33,883 bases of DNA from Cytophagales bacterium (GTDB taxonomy: Bacteria > Bacteroidota > Bacteroidia > Cytophagales > Cyclobacteriaceae): positions 1 through 33,883 of the forward strand of contig JAKSDO010000180.1 in NCBI GenBank assembly GCA_022360055.1, given 5' to 3'. Every line of letters begins with the position of its first letter. The first letter of the stretch is position 1. The position numbers and the translations under genes are program-made. Below the pieces are notes generated by a model, which saw nothing but the letters and a program-made list of their open reading frames with translations, searched no databases and had not been told where the DNA came from. This document shows, piece by piece, positions 17,049 to 24,820 of this stretch.

Positions 17049-17873
17049 TTATTCCTTAATTTTTTTGTAAATCTTCTCTTCATTATTTACTACAATAAAC
17101 TTGTTAGCAATTTCACACCATATGAGAGACTCTTTGGAGCCAATGGCCAAATATCCATATTTAAAGATGCTCTCATGTAATTTTTTTAATACATCGTTTT
17201 GTAAGTTTTGGTTGAAATAAATCATTACGTTTCTGCATAAAACAATATCAAATTTGTTGAATACAATTCCGTTGACAAGATCGTGCTTGCGATAAGAAAC
17301 ATCTTTTACAAGAGACTTATCCATATATGCGAGACCATTTTTAACTTCGAAGTACTTATTTAATTCATTCTCACCTCTAAATCTTACATAGTTCTTCTCA
17401 TTTAATTCCATGTTCTTTACCGTATATACACCGCTTCTGGCTCGTTCCAGAATCCTGTCGTCTATATCGGTTGCAATAATTTTGGAATCCTCAAGAATTC
17501 CCATCTCCTTTAGCAAAATGGCTATAGAATAAACCTCCTCACCCGAAGAACATCCGGCATGCCAAATACTTACTCTTTTGTGGTTTAAAAGAATGTTCGG
17601 CAGGATTTTGTCCCGCAGAATCCTCCAAAATGAAGGGTCTCTGAACATTTCAGTAACATTCACTGTGATTTCAGAAATAAATTCCTCAAAGAATACCGGA
17701 TCGTCCGTGATTTTTTTAGCCAGGGCATCTACGCCGCTAAATTTATAAAGCTCCAATATCCTTAATATCCGCCTCTTAAAAGAAGATATGGCATAATTGG
17801 TAAAATCGTAGCCATATTTTGTTTTAATTATTTCCGTGAGTTTCCGTATATCTACTATATGAATTTCCTGCAT
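17049..17873 (-). CDS. cheR: CheR-type glutamate methyltransferase
   Basis: A 274-residue SAM-dependent methyltransferase that adds methyl esters to glutamates of its receptor target. It has the CheR N-terminal helical region (to ~75), the family motif NVTEMFRDP (72-80), the SAM motif HAGCSSGEE (105-113), the acidic TDIDDRIL segment (~135-142) and CRNVMIYF near residue 213. No TPR or PAS domain is attached. It is the first gene of the minus-strand array, followed by cheB after 12 bases, so it likely sets the start of the operon. The upstream 315-base gap should hold the promoter. Confidence 0.9.
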   Translation of the reverse strand: MQEIHIVDIRKLTEIIKTKYGYDFTNYAISSFKRRILRILELYKFSGVDALAKKITDDPVFFEEFISEITVNVTEMFRDPSFWRILRDKILPNILLNHKRVSIWHAGCSSGEEVYSIAILLKEMGILEDSKIIATDIDDRILERARSGVYTVKNMELNEKNYVRFRGENELNKYFEVKNGLAYMDKSLVKDVSYRKHDLVNGIVFNKFDIVLCRNVMIYFNQNLQNDVLKKLHESIFKYGYLAIGSKESLIWCEIANKFIVVNNEEKIYKKIKE

Positions 17874-18188
17874 GGTAATGCTTTTTTACCTAAGCCCAGA
17901 TTGTCTTTCCATTAAAAATCATCCTAAAAAATAAATATGCAATTAAAAGTTAGGTTGTAGTTAAAACCGAGTGTTTATGTACCCTGCAAATCTTGTTTTT
18001 TTATTTAAAAAAATCGTCCAAATACGGGGATAAAACTATTTGACGAAATATATTATAATTTTTTAAACTTTTTACACCGGGGTGTGGCGGATATTTAAAA
18101 CATCGGTATGTAGCCGCCACGAATTAATTCTTGATATAATCCTATTTCGATCTGTATAACTTTTACTTTAATGCGTGACGATTATTTA
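17874..18188. other. Intergenic region upstream of the cheR operon, with two overlapping hairpins
   Basis: A 315-base AT-rich gap between cheR and trmN6, both minus. It should hold the cheR promoter and the trmN6 3' region. No exact TAnnTTTG is found on the minus strand. Two mutually exclusive hairpins lie at 18074-18085 (ACACC/GGTGT) and 18084-18120 (GTGGCGG/CCGCCAC); they are described as a separate repeat. No gene is recognised. Confidence 0.5.
18074..18120. repeat. Overlapping inverted repeats ACACC/GGTGT and GTGGCGG/CCGCCAC
   Basis: The first repeat, ACACC-GG-GGTGT (18074-18085), forms a short hairpin. The second has arms GTGGCGG (18084-18090) and CCGCCAC (18114-18120), with a 23-base loop. 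The two share bases 18084-18085, so both cannot form fully at once. The pair is G/C-rich within an A/T-rich gap. No T-run follows, so an intrinsic terminator is unlikely. It could be an operator or RNA switch, but this is unproven. Confidence 0.5.
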
Positions 18189-18899
18189 TCACAAATACAG
18201 GTAATAATCCTTCAAAAGTTTAACGAAATCCGAAGTGTATTCTCCATTCGCCATTTTTATAAATAGTTTTTTAGTGCAAGGTGTTGTTTTGGCCCGCGAT
18301 ATATACGAGATTATTCCCTTAGGCTCTTTCTGTGGAGAGTCAGTTATTACCAACTGAGCCGATATGTATAAACACTTATTCCTGCAGTGTGACATCAGCT
18401 TTTTAGTTTCCAAAGGGGGCAATATGATCGAAGCTATTCCATGCTCACTTAAAAGATTATTACAGATTTGTACGAGATCTTCAAGAACTAATCCTTTTTC
18501 ATGCCTTGCCAGATTAATCCTGTCATCTGACGATTTGAATTGTCGATTAAAAAAGGGAGGATTTGTAATGATAAAATCATAACGTGTCTTACGATCAGTA
18601 GCAAACTTTTTAATATCGAAGTTATGGCATTCTACCCGACTTTCCCATGGGCTTTTGCTAACGTTCTCACACAACTGAAAAAATGCATCTTCTTCAATCT
18701 CGACGGCATCAATTTTACAATTGTATTTTTGTGCGGCCATTAACGAGAGCAAGCCTGTTCCGGCTCCAATATCCAATACTCTTTTTGGCGAGCAATCCGG
18801 CAACCAGGCACCTTGTATGCAGGCTAAGGTGGACACTTTCATCGCACATCGATCCTGGTAAATACTGAACCGCTTGAATCTGAAAAAGTCGTTTGCCAA
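18189..18899 (-). CDS. trmN6: tRNA1(Val) adenine-37 N6-methyltransferase (TrmN6/YfiC)
   Basis: A SAM-dependent methyltransferase that modifies adenine 37 next to the anticodon of tRNA-Val. It has 236 residues, with RFKRFSIYQDRCAMKV at the N-terminus, the SAM motif VLDIGAGTGLLSL (~42-54), and the N6-adenine catalytic motif NPPFF (~113-117). It is the last gene of the operon aroQ, marC-like, rnhA, trmN6, starting 6 bases after rnhA. The motif pattern separates it from RsmC-type enzymes, though a related tRNA or rRNA adenine target is not fully excluded. Confidence 0.87.
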   Translation of the reverse strand: MANDFFRFKRFSIYQDRCAMKVSTLACIQGAWLPDCSPKRVLDIGAGTGLLSLMAAQKYNCKIDAVEIEEDAFFQLCENVSKSPWESRVECHNFDIKKFATDRKTRYDFIITNPPFFNRQFKSSDDRINLARHEKGLVLEDLVQICNNLLSEHGIASIILPPLETKKLMSHCRNKCLYISAQLVITDSPQKEPKGIISYISRAKTTPCTKKLFIKMANGEYTSDFVKLLKDYYLYL

Positions 18900-18905
18900 A
18901 ATAAA

Positions 18906-19361
18906 CTAGTTTGATTGTGCTTCGAAACCTTCGTCTACAAGCAGGTTGGGTCCCTCGGCACTCTGCACGGCCAGCCGGTCGCAACGTTCGTTCTCAGGGA
19001 TTCCCGCATGTCCTTTTACCCATCTGAATTTCACTTTCTGCCTATTGTAGGCAGGTATAAACCGCTGCCACAGGTCCGGATTTTTTTTGCCTTTAAATCC
19101 TTTTTTTACCCATCCCCAAAGCCATCCTTTTTCGATTGCTTCGATTACATATTTCGAGTCGGAATAAATGGTAACATCAAGTCCATCTCTGTTCAAAGCT
19201 TCAAGACCTTTGATTACAGCCAGCAGTTCCATTCGATTATTGGTTGTTTTACGGAATCCTTCGGACAATTCCTTGCGGTGTTGGCCATATTTTAAAACAA
19301 TACCGTATCCGCCCGGCCCCGGATTTCCTCTTGACGCTCCGTCTGTGTAAATGATGACCAT
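18906..19361 (-). CDS. rnhA: Ribonuclease HI
   Basis: An endonuclease that degrades the RNA strand of RNA-DNA hybrids, removing primers and R-loops. It is 151 residues, close to the usual length. The catalytic acids are visible at D7 (YTDGAS), E45 (NNRMEL), D68 (YSDSKYV) and D128 (NERCDRLA), with the histidine in KGHAG (118). The basic segment GWVKKGFKGKK contains the hybrid-binding loop. It is cytoplasmic, 1 base after the marC-like gene and 6 bases before trmN6, so clearly co-transcribed. Confidence 0.96.
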   Translation of the reverse strand: MVIIYTDGASRGNPGPGGYGIVLKYGQHRKELSEGFRKTTNNRMELLAVIKGLEALNRDGLDVTIYSDSKYVIEAIEKGWLWGWVKKGFKGKKNPDLWQRFIPAYNRQKVKFRWVKGHAGIPENERCDRLAVQSAEGPNLLVDEGFEAQSN

Positions 19362-19362
19362 A

Positions 19363-19932
19363 TCAGGCGAGCAAGTTTTCTTTTAGCAGTTTCACAGCCA
19401 AGGACAAAAGAATAATACCAAACACCTTTCTCAAGATATTGAATCCACCGTGTCCTAATTTTCGCTCCAACCATACGGACGATTTCAGGACAATGTATAC
19501 AAATATCAAATTCACAATTATACCGATAAGTATATTGTAATGCCCGTACACGGCCTTCAACGAAAGTATGGTGGTCAGGGTGCCGGCTCCGGCAATCAAT
19601 GGGAAAGCCAGAGGCACGATCGAAGCAGCATTGCCGGCTTCGTGTTCCTGCTTAAAGAAAGATCTGTCCAGGATCATTTCCATTCCCAGAATTAGGATTA
19701 TAATTGCCCCAGCAACGGCAAATGATTCAACATCTATCCCAAACAAATTCAGGATAGCTTTCCCGACAAAGAGAAAAGTAATCATAATTCCCCCCGCCAC
19801 AATGGTGGCTTTGCCCGATTCTATTTTGCCATTTCTTTTCCGAAGCTCTATGATAATAGGTATTGATCCGAGGATATCGATGATGGAAAACAGGATAAGT
19901 GTAACTGATGCGATTTCTTTAAAATTGATCAT
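19363..19932 (-). CDS. MarC-family integral membrane protein
   Basis: A 189-residue polytopic membrane protein of the MarC family. About six hydrophobic segments are visible, with the family motif ASVTLILFSIIDILGSIPI at the N-terminus and PLAFPLIAGAGTLTTIL near the middle. Despite the family name, a role in multiple antibiotic resistance has not been supported for MarC, and its function is unknown. It lies 25 bases after aroQ, and 1 base before rnhA, in a housekeeping operon. I give no gene symbol because members are poorly defined. Confidence 0.88.
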   Translation of the reverse strand: MINFKEIASVTLILFSIIDILGSIPIIIELRKRNGKIESGKATIVAGGIMITFLFVGKAILNLFGIDVESFAVAGAIIILILGMEMILDRSFFKQEHEAGNAASIVPLAFPLIAGAGTLTTILSLKAVYGHYNILIGIIVNLIFVYIVLKSSVWLERKLGHGGFNILRKVFGIILLSLAVKLLKENLLA

Positions 19933-19957
19933 TTATGTATGCCCAAAGAAATTATTC

Positions 19958-20371
19958 CTACAAAAAAGACTCCACCGCCAGCCGATAGCTGTCCAATCCA
20001 AAACCAAGGACCACACCTTTGCAAACAGCAGACAAATAGCTGTTGTGTCTGAATTCCTCCCGGGCATGAACATTGGAAATATGCACTTCCACAACCGGAC
20101 AGGTTACCCCGGCAATTGCATCTCGAATGGCAATTGAAGTATGCGTAAAGGCACCGGCATTGATGATGATGCCGTCAATCTCAAAACCTACTCCGTGGAT
20201 TTTTTCTATTATTTCTGATTCTGAATTGGATTGGAAATAGCTTAGATTTGCATGAGGATATTTGGCTTTCAGATCTGCGAAATATTCATCAAAGCTTTGG
20301 TCGCCGTATATGCTCTTTTCTCTTCTACCAAGTAAATTTAAGTTTGGGCCATTGATTATCAGTAGTGCCAT
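19958..20371 (-). CDS. aroQ: Type II 3-dehydroquinate dehydratase
   Basis: The third step of the shikimate pathway, dehydration of 3-dehydroquinate to 3-dehydroshikimate, toward aromatic amino acids. The 137-residue protein matches the small dodecameric type II enzyme: INGPNLNLLGRRE (6-18) with catalytic tyrosine 22 in SIYGD, NAGAFTHTSIAIRDAI (with the substrate-binding Asn), and the catalytic histidine in VEVHISN. It is the first gene of a four-gene minus-strand operon. Its start is only 17 bases from the divergent xerD start, so the promoter of each must lie within the other's coding region. Confidence 0.96.
   Translation of the reverse strand: MALLIINGPNLNLLGRREKSIYGDQSFDEYFADLKAKYPHANLSYFQSNSESEIIEKIHGVGFEIDGIIINAGAFTHTSIAIRDAIAGVTCPVVEVHISNVHAREEFRHNSYLSAVCKGVVLGFGLDSYRLAVESFL
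20339..20346 (+). promoter_or_regulatory. Candidate -7 element TAAGTTTG for xerD, inside aroQ
   Basis: An exact TAnnTTTG match 43 bases before the xerD ATG. A TTTT run at 20316-20319 sits 19 bases upstream, where the -33 TTTG is expected. It lies within the first codons of aroQ on the other strand, as needed given the 17-base gap between the two starts. Confidence 0.45.
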
Positions 20372-20388
20372 TTAATAGTTGTTATCAG

Positions 20389-21291
20389 ATGAAATGGGAT
20401 ACACTTATACACCGGTTCGCCAATTATTTAAGGCTTGAACGGTCGCTTTCAGACAATTCGGTCCAGGCCTATGTAAGAGACGTCACAAAGCTAAAACAGT
20501 TTGCGGACATCTCCAATTTGGATGTGAGTCCGATGCGCGTGACAACTCAGCATATTCAAAATTTTTTGCAGTACCTAGGAGACGGATTGGAGATATCTGC
20601 CTATAGCCAGTCGCGTATGCTCTCCGGAATAAAATCATTCTATAATTTTTTGGAATACGAAGGGATGATGGATAAAAATCCTGCCAAATTGATCGACTCC
20701 CCAAAATTGGGCAGAAAGCTCCCGGACGTATTGAATATATTTGAAATCGAAAAAATGCTGAATTCCATCGATATGTCCGCACCGCAAGGAGGGAGGAATA
20801 GAGCAATGCTTGAAGTGCTCTACAGCTCAGGGCTACGCGTTTCCGAATTGATCAATCTCAAAATGAACCAGATTTATTTCGACATTGGATTTTTGAGGGT
20901 TTTGGGAAAAGGAAATAAAGAGCGACTGGTACCGATTGGAAAATCAGCTTTGAAATATCTCGGAATCTATATGGAAGAAATCCGAACACAGATAAAACCG
21001 CAAAAAGGTTACGAAAACTTTGTCTTTCTCAATCGCAGGGGGCGCGGATTAACCAGGGTTATGGTTTTTACGATTGTTAAAGATCTGGTTAGGGCCACAG
21101 GTATACAAAAAAGAGTAAGCCCACACACTTTTCGACATTCCTTTGCGACCCATCTTGTCGAAGGCGGGGCAGATCTTAGAGCGGTTCAGGAAATGCTTGG
21201 TCATGAATCCATAACCACCACCGAAATTTATACACATCTTGATCGTGAATATTTGAAACAAATAATCGAGGAATATCATCCGAGAAGCTAG
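20389..21291 (+). CDS. xerD: Tyrosine recombinase XerC/XerD
   Basis: A site-specific tyrosine recombinase that resolves chromosome dimers at dif during cell division. It is 300 residues. The N-terminal SAM-like core-binding domain spans ~1-95, and the catalytic domain spans ~110-298 with all six catalytic residues: R150 (SSGLRVSEL), K174 (GKGNKER), H246 and R249 (HTFRHSF), H272 (LGHES) and nucleophile Y281 (IYTHLD). Whole-length similarity and single-copy-like context point to the chromosomal Xer enzyme and not a phage integrase; XerC versus XerD is not decided. ATG 20389 is chosen over the upstream 20365 start because it begins at the conserved domain and sits after the candidate promoter. 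Confidence 0.93.
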   Translation: MKWDTLIHRFANYLRLERSLSDNSVQAYVRDVTKLKQFADISNLDVSPMRVTTQHIQNFLQYLGDGLEISAYSQSRMLSGIKSFYNFLEYEGMMDKNPAKLIDSPKLGRKLPDVLNIFEIEKMLNSIDMSAPQGGRNRAMLEVLYSSGLRVSELINLKMNQIYFDIGFLRVLGKGNKERLVPIGKSALKYLGIYMEEIRTQIKPQKGYENFVFLNRRGRGLTRVMVFTIVKDLVRATGIQKRVSPHTFRHSFATHLVEGGADLRAVQEMLGHESITTTEIYTHLDREYLKQIIEEYHPRS

Positions 21292-21844
21292 AAAATTTGA
21301 CAAATCAATATTACATGAAGCTATTAAAGTGCCTTTTTATCGATTTCTTTTTCAATACAATGTTCGGTTATTGTTTAAAAATCTAACATTAATACATTTC
21401 GGTCAGAAGTAATAAATACCCCGGGTGCTAACGAATAAGTTGCTCTTAGGCTGAAATTCGCGAGCCGGAGGGGCGATCTCATTGAATGTAGGGTAAAATT
21501 GCTCTAAATTATACTATTTCTTACAATGCATATATCTCTGAAAATGATTGTTTGTCGAAGAATATTACTCATCCGTCTAAACCTTTGCCCAGGTTACAGA
21601 ATACTTGAATATATAATATAAATTTTACCCATCTTTAATTGTTTAATTGTCTGTTTACGGATAGGCAAAGCAGTTGACAACAGACTTCACGAAAATCAAA
21701 ACCATGACTACTATTTTTTGAGGATATGGTAGAAGGAGTATCCATGGTTTTGGCGCCATTACACACTAGTATGACTATCAAACAACCTTCGTATCGAAAA
21801 TGGATGGAAAGAAATTAATGTTCTAGAAAAGAAACTTAAAAGAG
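21292..21844. other. Long non-coding region before the 499-residue helical-repeat gene
   Basis: A 553-base gap with no supported gene; the best open frame inside is about 31 codons and has no family features. It includes a relatively GC-rich patch (~21455-21480), and an inverted repeat AAAACCATG / CATGGTTTT at 21698-21706 and 21743-21751. The gap separates xerD from the downstream gene on the same strand, so it should hold that gene's promoter and perhaps a structured leader. No exact TAnnTTTG is present. Confidence 0.5.
21698..21751. repeat. Inverted repeat AAAACCATG...CATGGTTTT
   Basis: Nine-base perfect arms separated by 36 bases. The loop contains a second short repeat, GGATA...TATCC (about 21722-21742), which could nest or compete. 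It lies about 94 bases before the start of the 499-residue gene. It is not followed by a T-run, so it is more likely a leader structure or operator than a terminator. Confidence 0.55.
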
Positions 21845-23344
21845 ATGGACGAGATAAAGGGTTTAATAAAGGTTGTCTCGGAATATACAAAGCGCAATAT
21901 TCCATTGCTTGATTTTAAAAATCAGCATCAAAATGGCAATAAGGAAATGAACCTTTTCCTGGGTATTAAAAATGGAGAGTTTAATGATGATGCCGAAGCA
22001 TCAAACGGTATATACGGCAGCGAAGAAGTAGACTTTAAATTTAGAATGCTCAAGTCCAGACTGAACCGAAAGCTTCTGAATCACTTGTTCTTCATGGATT
22101 TTGAGTCAAAAAACTTTGCAAAATCGGCCAACTGCTACCAGGAAGCTTTGGATTATCTTCATTTTTCCCGAATGCTTCTAAATGTCGAACAAACCAGTTT
22201 AGGGACCAAAATCCTATATAAAGCAATCGATCTGGCCAAGGAATGTGAATATACTGCAATTGTAATTGATTGTTTGAAGGCGCTTCGCGAGGTCTATGCC
22301 AAGACGTACCGTCCAAAGCTATTTCAAAATATAAAAAGGCAAATCGAAGAGTATGAGGTTTTGGAGCGAATTGAAGAAAAGGCAGATGCAATATTTCAGG
22401 AATACCACTTGTATTTGAATAGTTCGGTAAACAATCGAAAGAAGAATTTAAAACCGTTTGAAAAGGCCATTAAAGAATTGGAAATACTATATAAAAGCAC
22501 CAATTCCTACAACATTTTTGAAGGGTATTTCAAAATGAAGGTGTGGTATCATGAGCTTAAAGGCGACTTTGAAAATGTGTTGAAATTTATCGGAGAGGTA
22601 GAGAAAAAGTATAATGAGGGCAATATCAACCGAAAGAGATTTGACACCTTGTTTGCCCAATTTGCCAAGGGTAATGCTTTCATTAAAATGAGAAACTTTA
22701 AGTACGGAAGTATTTTCCTTGAGCAGATGCTTAATGAAATTGATCATACATCAAAAGCCTGGTTTACCTTTGCGGAAAAATATGTAATCCTGAATATTCA
22801 AAACAAACGCTTTGATTTTGCTTCAGATATTTTTTTCAGAGTAGCCAGTAATAAGTCATTTAATGAACTGGACGAAAATGAATTGTTAAAATGGAACATT
22901 TTTAGAAGCTATCTTTTCTTCTTAACCGGCAACAGGAAAATTATCAGAAAGTTCAATTATGACAAATTTGTAAACAAAACTCCGAAGTTTAGTAAGGAAA
23001 ACGCCGGATATCATGTTGCTCTAATAATTCTACAAATCATGAGCAAATCCAATGGCGATCTCTCGCTTTTACATGACAAGCTCAATGCGGTAAACGACTA
23101 CGTAAACCGGTATTTAAACAACAGTTTTAGCAAGAGAACAAAAACCTTCTGTAAACTATTGCACAAGATTGCTATTCACAATAGAAATTACGACACAATT
23201 GTTCAGAAGAGCAAGTACTTGCAAGACAAACTTTTTGGCTCGGAAATGGCCGGAGAAACTTTTGTAGATTTTGAAGTGGTTCCCTACGAGTTTTTGTGGG
23301 AAAAAGTTTTAGCGGATGTAAAGAACTTTAAGGAATCGGCTTAG
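21845..23344 (+). CDS. Unrecognised 499-residue helical-repeat protein
   Basis: I do not recognise a named family. The protein is almost wholly alpha-helical, rich in Asn, Lys, Phe and Tyr, with no signal peptide or membrane span. Repeated units of paired helices, such as AKSANCYQEALDYLHFSRML and ILYKAIDLAKECEYTAIVID, suggest a degenerate TPR array across ~50-480. Soluble TPR proteins of similar size act as peptide-binding regulators or scaffolds, but no DNA-binding domain is seen and the role is unknown. The start ATG at 21845 follows an AGAAACTTAAAAGAG tract. It stands alone with a long leader upstream and a strong terminator 28 bases downstream. A transferred origin is possible but not shown. 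Confidence 0.75.
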   Translation: MDEIKGLIKVVSEYTKRNIPLLDFKNQHQNGNKEMNLFLGIKNGEFNDDAEASNGIYGSEEVDFKFRMLKSRLNRKLLNHLFFMDFESKNFAKSANCYQEALDYLHFSRMLLNVEQTSLGTKILYKAIDLAKECEYTAIVIDCLKALREVYAKTYRPKLFQNIKRQIEEYEVLERIEEKADAIFQEYHLYLNSSVNNRKKNLKPFEKAIKELEILYKSTNSYNIFEGYFKMKVWYHELKGDFENVLKFIGEVEKKYNEGNINRKRFDTLFAQFAKGNAFIKMRNFKYGSIFLEQMLNEIDHTSKAWFTFAEKYVILNIQNKRFDFASDIFFRVASNKSFNELDENELLKWNIFRSYLFFLTGNRKIIRKFNYDKFVNKTPKFSKENAGYHVALIILQIMSKSNGDLSLLHDKLNAVNDYVNRYLNNSFSKRTKTFCKLLHKIAIHNRNYDTIVQKSKYLQDKLFGSEMAGETFVDFEVVPYEFLWEKVLADVKNFKESA

Positions 23345-23372
23345 AAAACGATAAAAGTATTTTTTGTTTGAG

Positions 23373-23404
23373 GCATGGCGAACTAATATTTGCCATGCTT
23401 TTTT
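23373..23404 (+). terminator. Intrinsic terminator after the helical-repeat gene
   Basis: A 10-bp stem, GCATGGCGAA pairing with TTTGCCATGC (one G-U pair), with a 6-base loop, is followed by six T. It ends 60 bases after the stop codon at 23344 and before the convergent DUF4293 gene, so it defines a single-gene transcript. Confidence 0.85.
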
Positions 23405-23437
23405 GTTTGATAACTTTACGTATGAATCAGCATGGAA

Positions 23438-23932
23438 TTATCGAATTCTATCGACAGAGCGAACAAGGTCTTCATCCTTCTTGATAAATCGATTCGCTAA
23501 GGAATTCAGGATCATGGCCCCTAACGGCAAAAAGTATCCGGCCTTGAATATGCCTCGTGCATCCATGCCGATTTTACTCTCTCCCCGATATATGAAATAT
23601 GTGGCTAATGCAATATAAACCATCATCAAAAACGCATTTAGTGCTCCGATCTTAATTTGAGTTGTTCGTCTCTTAAACTGAAAAATTGAGAATAATGTAC
23701 TTAGGCAAACCAATATACCCACTCCAGCAAGATAAAATGAAGGTCTTGAAATGGCTAAATCCCAAGCCTTCGAATCGGAATCATTTTTCTGAAACTCCTT
23801 CCAGTAAAATGCATCCAACGCATATTTAACTTCGGAATCCGGGCTTGTTTTTTCCCAGATGGGAAACTCAACAGCCAGGGCCATACAGATAACCACACCT
23901 ATCAAAAACAATGTTTGAACTCGCTGAATCAT
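23438..23932 (-). CDS. DUF4293 family membrane protein
   Basis: A 164-residue protein of a family restricted largely to Bacteroidota; function unknown. Four hydrophobic segments are visible (~5-22, ~66-86, ~93-113 and ~131-148), separated by short loops. The N-terminal MIQRVQTLFLIG and the following FPIWEK segment match the family. The ATG at 23932 is chosen over 23968 because it begins at MIQR. It is convergent with the upstream gene and 136 bases from truA on the other side, and it stands alone. Confidence 0.85.
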   Translation of the reverse strand: MIQRVQTLFLIGVVICMALAVEFPIWEKTSPDSEVKYALDAFYWKEFQKNDSDSKAWDLAISRPSFYLAGVGILVCLSTLFSIFQFKRRTTQIKIGALNAFLMMVYIALATYFIYRGESKIGMDARGIFKAGYFLPLGAMILNSLANRFIKKDEDLVRSVDRIR

Positions 23933-24042
23933 GTCTCTTCGATTTATCTGCAAAGAAAAAGAAAACATCTCAAAAAAAGTTTAATGACCGGAAATATTAT
24001 GGATTTCCCGGACGATTGAAGGGGTACATTAGTCAGATCATT

Positions 24043-24050
24043 TATCTTTG
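24043..24050 (+). promoter_or_regulatory. Candidate -7 element TATCTTTG for truA
   Basis: An exact TAnnTTTG match 19 bases before the GTG at 24069. A weak TTG at 24016-24018 lies further upstream than ideal. It overlaps the alternative TTG start at 24048, which supports GTG 24069 as the true start with a very short leader. Confidence 0.45.
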
Positions 24051-24068
24051 TACACCAAATCTGTTTGC

Positions 24069-24815
24069 GTGAGATACTTCTTCGAAATTTCGTATAAGGG
24101 AACCAACTATCATGGGTGGCAAATTCAACAAAATGCTTTAAGTATTCAACAGGTGATCCAGGATAGACTAAAACAATTGCTGAAAGCCAATGTTGAGGTT
24201 GTAGGTAGCGGAAGAACGGATGCCGGCGTTCATGCAAAACAACAGTTTTTTCATACGGATGTGGAAATGAAACTGGATTGTTTTGATTTTGCATATCATA
24301 TGAATGCAATTTTGCCTCGAGACATATCCATATTATCCATAAAAAAGGTCATCCCGGAAGCGCATGCGAGATTCGATGCCATTTCAAGAGGTTACGACTA
24401 TGTCATGATTTCTCAAAAGAATCCTTTTGTTATTGATGAAGCTTACATCTATCACAGATCAATTGATCTGGAGAGATTAAATGCGGCAGCACAATTGTTT
24501 CTTGGAAAGCATAATTTTAAATCCTTTAGCAAGGTAAAGACCCAGGTAAATAATTTTATATGTGAGGTAACAGATGCCGGTTGGAGAAAAGACAAAGACA
24601 GGTTTATTTTTCATATCGAGGCAAATCGATTTTTGAGGGGGATGGTCCGGGCAATTGTTGGTACATTATTGCTAGTGAATGAAAATAAACTGAGTATTGA
24701 ATCATTAAATGAAATATTATCTAAAAAAGATCGGAGGGCAGCAGGAAGAGCTGTACCGCCAGAAGGATTATACCTGTGTAAGGTCTGTTATCCTTCGGAA
24801 ATTTTTGAAATCTGA
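24069..24815 (+). CDS. truA: tRNA pseudouridine synthase A
   Basis: It converts uridines 38-40 in the anticodon stem of many tRNAs to pseudouridine. With the GTG start it is 248 residues, the normal length. The N-terminal RYFFEISYKGTNYHGWQIQ and the catalytic motif GSGRTDAGVHA (aspartate 51) are plain; the C-terminal half has the SFSKV, FICEV, NRFLRGMVRAIVGTLL and GLYLCKV segments. GTG 24069 is preferred over TTG 24048 because the latter sits within a candidate promoter. The ABC exporter gene starts 5 bases after the stop, so the two form an operon. Confidence 0.95.
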   Translation: MRYFFEISYKGTNYHGWQIQQNALSIQQVIQDRLKQLLKANVEVVGSGRTDAGVHAKQQFFHTDVEMKLDCFDFAYHMNAILPRDISILSIKKVIPEAHARFDAISRGYDYVMISQKNPFVIDEAYIYHRSIDLERLNAAAQLFLGKHNFKSFSKVKTQVNNFICEVTDAGWRKDKDRFIFHIEANRFLRGMVRAIVGTLLLVNENKLSIESLNEILSKKDRRAAGRAVPPEGLYLCKVCYPSEIFEI

Positions 24816-24820
24816 CCAAA

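Noticed and set aside
21421-21485. GC-rich patch as a possible tRNA or element end
   Set aside because: No acceptor-stem pairing or T-loop motif could be built, and no terminal repeat was found. I leave it as unexplained.
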